64,000 nt of DNA, from assembly GCA_020740775.1 (NCBI GenBank), contig JAHEWK010000012.1:558001-622000 (forward strand), given 5' to 3'. Below are positions 60,270 through 64,000 of this stretch, piece after piece. The notes under the pieces are model-generated. The model saw only the letters and a list, made by a program, of their open reading frames with translations, did no database searches and had not been told where the DNA came from. The translations under genes and the position numbers were made by a program. Source of the DNA: Ilyonectria destructans (Eukaryota; Ascomycota; Sordariomycetes; Hypocreales; Nectriaceae). Within the stretch, counting starts at the first letter, position 1. Each line of letters opens with the position of its first letter.

Positions 60270-61122
60270 TCAGAGAGTTGTTTCCTCCTCCTCCAGTTCG
60301 GGATAGTAGCGCCAAATCCCCTCACCATAAGGACAACGCCGGTCGCTGGCTAAGTACTCGCTAATTTTGGGAAGCTCCTTGACGACCTCGTACAAGTTGA
60401 ACACGCCATCGTATTTGCCCGACTTCTGCAACTTTTCCATGGACTTAGGAAAGGCATACTTGGTTCCGTCAAGACACTGTGCATGGGCTGTTAGTAAACT
60501 CATTGGCTACGTGATTGGGGATGCGGTTAATCACCTGGAACAAGGTTAAGTCGGCATAGGTCACCTTGCCGCCGTAGAGCCAAGGTCCTTCGCCGCTCGC
60601 CTTGGAGTCCAGGACTCGCTGGGCATAGCCAAGGAACTTAGGGATGCGGTCTGCAATAAAGTATTTAGACCGCCTTTTAGCCTCGGGCCTTTGATCCTCG
60701 TAAAACATGGCCGTGGCAACGGGGTGGTGAGTCTCGTGTAGCTCGTTAACGAAGCAATCGAGAAGGGTGAGCACGATCTGGTTCAGAAAGAAGACGCCGT
60801 CGCCTTCCTGTGGTGCGAGACCCAACTTCGGAGCAAGGTATAGGAGGATATTTGGTAGCTGATGAAGGACGAGTTCGCCATGCTTGAGAATAGGCGGGGC
60901 CAAGACGGGAGGGTTTGTAGCATCGCCGACATTCTCAACGGAGATGTATCTAAGGACGGTATGAACCTCTGGGGTCATCTTAGCATGGTCGGTGTATGGG
61001 ACACCGGCTTCTTCGAAGAGAAGCCGAACGAATTCGCCGCGACCTGGGAGGCCCGGCCAGTAGATGAGCTCGTAGGCGGGTTCGTCGTTGGTCTTGAGGC
61101 GCTTGGCATCTGGAGGCGACAT
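60270..61122 (-). CDS. Glutathione S-transferase (sigma-like)
   Basis: Exons 61122-60535 and 60476-60270 encode 264 residues. The intron starts gtgatt; the acceptor gcacag keeps the DLTLFQ-CLDGTKYAF junction typical of GST C-terminal domains. The thioredoxin-like N-domain has YELIYWPGLPGRGEFVRLLF, where the Tyr near the start is the likely catalytic residue. LVLHQLPNILLYLAPKLG corresponds to the glutathione gamma-glutamyl site. The C-domain is all-helical with WLYGGKVTYADLTLFQ. It should conjugate glutathione to electrophiles in the cytosol. The start MSPPDAKRLK has a good context, but the frame is open upstream to 61290 with a basic Ser-rich sequence, so a longer form is possible. It is divergent from the amidohydrolase gene. 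Confidence 0.9.
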
Positions 61123-61967
61123 TGTGGCAATGGTGGTGAGTCTGTTGACTCGAATAATGGAGGAATGAGAAGACGTTGAAGCTGGGAGCAAGGGGAGAGA
61201 TGGCTTCTGGATGATGTTGGAGCTCGAATTCCCAGTGAAACATGGCTCAGCTGAGGCGGGGTTAGCTTTCCCCCGCCTTCTGCTGACCATCCAACATGCA
61301 TGAGACGGGAGTTGAGTAACGGCGCTGACGTAGTGGTCTGCGGGGATTGGAGATTATTTCCAGCGTCGTGGTCTGCGATGCAGAAATCAGCGAACAGTCC
61401 AAGTTTGACTTGAATGGTGTCTATGGAGGTGGACATGATCGTCATGATAACATGTGAAGGGGTTTTGTCTGGGAACTCGATGTGAGCCACCAAATGAGGG
61501 TCTGCCCGTTTCATCGACGGAATCAATTCATACAAAACATCCAACACCAAAGATCCATCCAGCTTTTGATCAATTCCCACCCACCCCGATCACGGCAATT
61601 ACATCCGATATCATCTCCGCTGCCTCAAGCTCCAGCCACCGTCCATCCCGTTGTCACACCTCCACAGTTCCCGCGTGCAAGCAGGGACCTCTGGAACATT
61701 AGGGGCTGTGATAGGCTGCCTGCTCCCTGTGCCGCCGTGTGCCGCCCTGTACCCACCTATAACTCCACTGGACCCCTGCTGGAATGACCCGACGCCATAG
61801 CGGGGCGTGATTGCCATCCGAAGTCGTCATGGGACCTTCTCTTATGGGACAATGGCTCGGAGCTCTTATCTATAGCTTCCCCCATCCGCCCGCCGTCTTT
61901 TATCTCCTCCAACTTCCCATCAACAACCCGTCCGACCATTGTTGCACCTCTACGCGGCACCGCAACA
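61123..61967. other. Divergent promoter region of GST and amidohydrolase genes
   Basis: 845 bases with no separate gene. An in-frame extension of the GST frame reaches 61290. Remaining frames are short and overlapping. Confidence 0.55.
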
Positions 61968-64000
61968 ATGGATGAAAAGGCTGATCTTCCGCCCTACAGC
62001 GCTGTGTCGCTGCCTCCGCCTGCCTCCGCCGCTGCCCATGGCTGCCGACTCCGCGGCCGCCGAGCCATGCGCCGATCCCGCGGCGTGCGACTGTTCGCCC
62101 TGGCCTGCCTCGCCTTTCTAGCGTTTGCGCAATGGAGGCAGATGCAGCCGAGTACCGAGCTCAAGCTGTCGCTGAAGAAGCTCAACGATGACCTCGCGAC
62201 GTGCAAGAAGCTCCGAACCAAACCCCAAGACCCATCGGGCCTCGGCCGCGATAAGAATGCCCGCTACATTGACGGCGGCAAGCCGACTTTGATCAAGAAC
62301 GCTACTATTTGGGTCGGCGAACCTGTCGAGGGCACAAGTGAGGAAGATGCGAGAGCTGGCAAAGGCTGGGAGTGGATCTCTGGAGACGTCTTCCTTGAGC
62401 ATGGACTGATCAAGAGAGTCGAGACCAACATTCCGTCCGACTCGCTGAGCGACGAGACAGTCATCTATGATGCCGAAGGTCGACAGTTGACGAGCGGAAT
62501 CATCGATATGCACAGCCATGCCGGCGTCTATCCATTGCCAACGCTTGACGGTAATTCCGACGGCAACGAGATGTCCGACGATATCACACCATGGGCGCGT
62601 TCAATTGACGCCATCTACCCCTTCGACACACAAATCCAAGTCATCAAGTCCGGTGGTGTAACGACGTCGCTTGTTTTGCCCGGTTCTGGAAATAACATTG
62701 GCGGCGAGGCTTACATCATCAAACATACGGTTGGCAAGCCTGATGGGCGCAAGGAGATCAGTGCCGAGGACATGCTCGCAGACCCTGATCGCAATTGGCG
62801 TTACATGAAAATGGCTTGTGGTGAGAATGCGAAGCGCGTCTATGGTCGGGTCGGCAGGGGCCCATTTAGCCGTATGGGCGAAAGCTACGCGTTCCGCCAC
62901 GCATTTGAGCAGGCCCAGGAGCTGGTGCAGAAGCAGGATGACTGGTGTGATAGAGCAGAGGCTGTCGGTATTGAAGCCATGGATGAATACCTGCCCCAGG
63001 TGATTGCTTGGGAATCTTTGGCTGCTGCTTTACGTGGGCAAGTCCACATCAACACGCATTGCTACACAGTCCCGGATCTTGAGGCTATGGTTGACCACAC
63101 TAATGAGTTCAAATTCCCTGTTCGAGCATTCCATCATGCTCATCAGACATATCTCGTACCAGAGGTAAGTCATTGGACCATCAGAGGACAATGGGAAGGT
63201 TCTGGCTAACGCCTAGTCTAGATTCTTAAGAGAACGTGGGGCGGCCGCCCACCTGCGTCTGCTCTCTTCGCCGATAACATGTACTACAAGACCGAGTCCT
63301 ACATTGGCTCTGAGTACGCTGGCAAGATTCTCTACGAAAACAATCTCACTGCCGTCTATGTCAGCGATAACCCCGTTCTGAACGCCCAGCACGTTCTATT
63401 CGAGGCTGCCAAGGCGTACCACTATGGCCTGCCCTACCATGCAGCGCTCTCCGGCGTGACCTCCGCGCCAGCAGACCTGCTTGGCATGGGTAAGAGACTG
63501 GGCAAGGTAAAACCGGGATTCGATGCCGATATTGCTGTGTGGGACAGCGATCCCCTGAGCGTGGGTGCGACTCCTGTGCAGGTTTGGATCGACGGCAAGG
63601 CTCAATTTGAGGACCCAATCGAGCTTTCGAAACCATTGGGAGCTCCGATCACACCTGACAAGTCCCTTGGCGAGGTGGTGGTTGAAGAACCCACCATGAT
63701 GACCGACGTGCTCTTTAGCGGAGTTGCCAAGGTCCTACTCTCTGATGACAACAACTACGAGTCCAATGGGGAATCATTCAACGTTGTCGTCTCCAATGGA
63801 AAGGTCGCTTGTATTGGTACATGTGACGCGGAGTTCAAGGCCGGCACTACCTCCGGTGCGAAGATCGTCGCTCTGGAGCATGGGTATCTCTTCCCTGCTC
63901 TTACCGGCGTTGCTGGTACCCTTGGGTTGAACGCGATTGATGCGGAATCCACGACTGACAATGGCGCCAGTCTCGGGGTCTTCTCCCGAGCCATTGATGG
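61968..64000 (+). CDS. Membrane-anchored amidohydrolase (partial, continues past right edge)
   Basis: Exon 1 is 61968-63164; exon 2 starts at 63222 and is still open at the window end (658 complete codons). The intron has gtaagt, gctaac and gtctag. After a short cytosolic N-terminus there is one membrane helix (GVRLFALACLAFLAFAQ, about residues 40-56), giving a type II topology. The catalytic barrel shows the metal ligands expected in the amidohydrolase superfamily: His182 and His184 (GIIDMHSHAG), His364 (HINTH), His389/390/392 (FHHAH) and Asp448 (VSDNP). The LGKVKPGFDADIAVWD motif is typical of imidazolonepropionase/dihydroorotase-like members. A second composite-domain copy (LFSGVAKVLLS...) begins near the end. 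The substrate is unknown; cyclic amides or amino-acid derivatives are usual. Confidence 0.88.

Noticed and set aside
1..64000. CRISPR arrays, bacterial operons, ribosome binding sites
   Set aside because: Introns, pol III genes and fungal families show a eukaryotic nuclear origin; the tandem repeats seen have no unique spacers.

Overview
The window is nuclear DNA of a filamentous ascomycete, most likely a Sordariomycete and probably Hypocreales. The evidence is the gene style: short 45-65 nt GT-AG introns with CTAAC/CTGAC branch sites, dispersed pol III genes, tRNA introns after position 37, and the families present (Mdm10, Ldb19-type arrestin, NIS1, DUF3433, Zn2Cys6 factor). Exon coordinates were worked out by hand from splice signals and reading-frame continuity; no search was run, so all family names are recognition calls. 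Genes are widely spaced, with several multi-kilobase stretches without a visible gene.

Left part (0-19 kb). The first 20 codons of mdm10 leave the window at the left edge (minus strand). A seven-helix membrane protein follows at 3.7-5.0 kb. After about 4 kb without genes come two intron-containing tRNA genes, Ala(AGC) and Glu(UUC). A relic-rich segment at 11-15 kb holds two broken minus-strand genes: one resembles the DUF3435/FluG-type tyrosine-recombinase-like proteins of fungal mobile elements, the other is unrecognised and carries three frameshifts. A small secreted cysteine-rich protein (15.8 kb) and an arrestin-like ubiquitin-ligase adaptor (17.8-19.2 kb) close this part.

Middle (19-43 kb). 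Nearly 10 kb without a recognisable gene precedes a small accessory-looking group: a 744-residue three-helix membrane protein, a NIS1-type secreted effector candidate tail to tail with it, a 5S rRNA gene or close relic, and a Zn2Cys6 transcription factor. A CorA-type metal transporter with a GQN motif and a divergent amidoligase-like protein follow after another sparse 3.8 kb.

Right part (44-64 kb). This is mostly conserved housekeeping: DNA ligase IV (non-homologous end joining), uracil phosphoribosyltransferase (pyrimidine salvage), a two-domain fluoride exporter, a MYND/DUF4470 protein, a DUF3433 membrane protein with a 42-bp coding minisatellite, a glutathione S-transferase, and a membrane-anchored amidohydrolase that runs off the right edge.

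No gene cluster with a shared pathway is evident. The observations most worth checking are an identical 12-base terminator behind all three pol III genes, the recombinase-like relic, the two secreted effector candidates, and the amidoligase-like protein that has lost its family motif.
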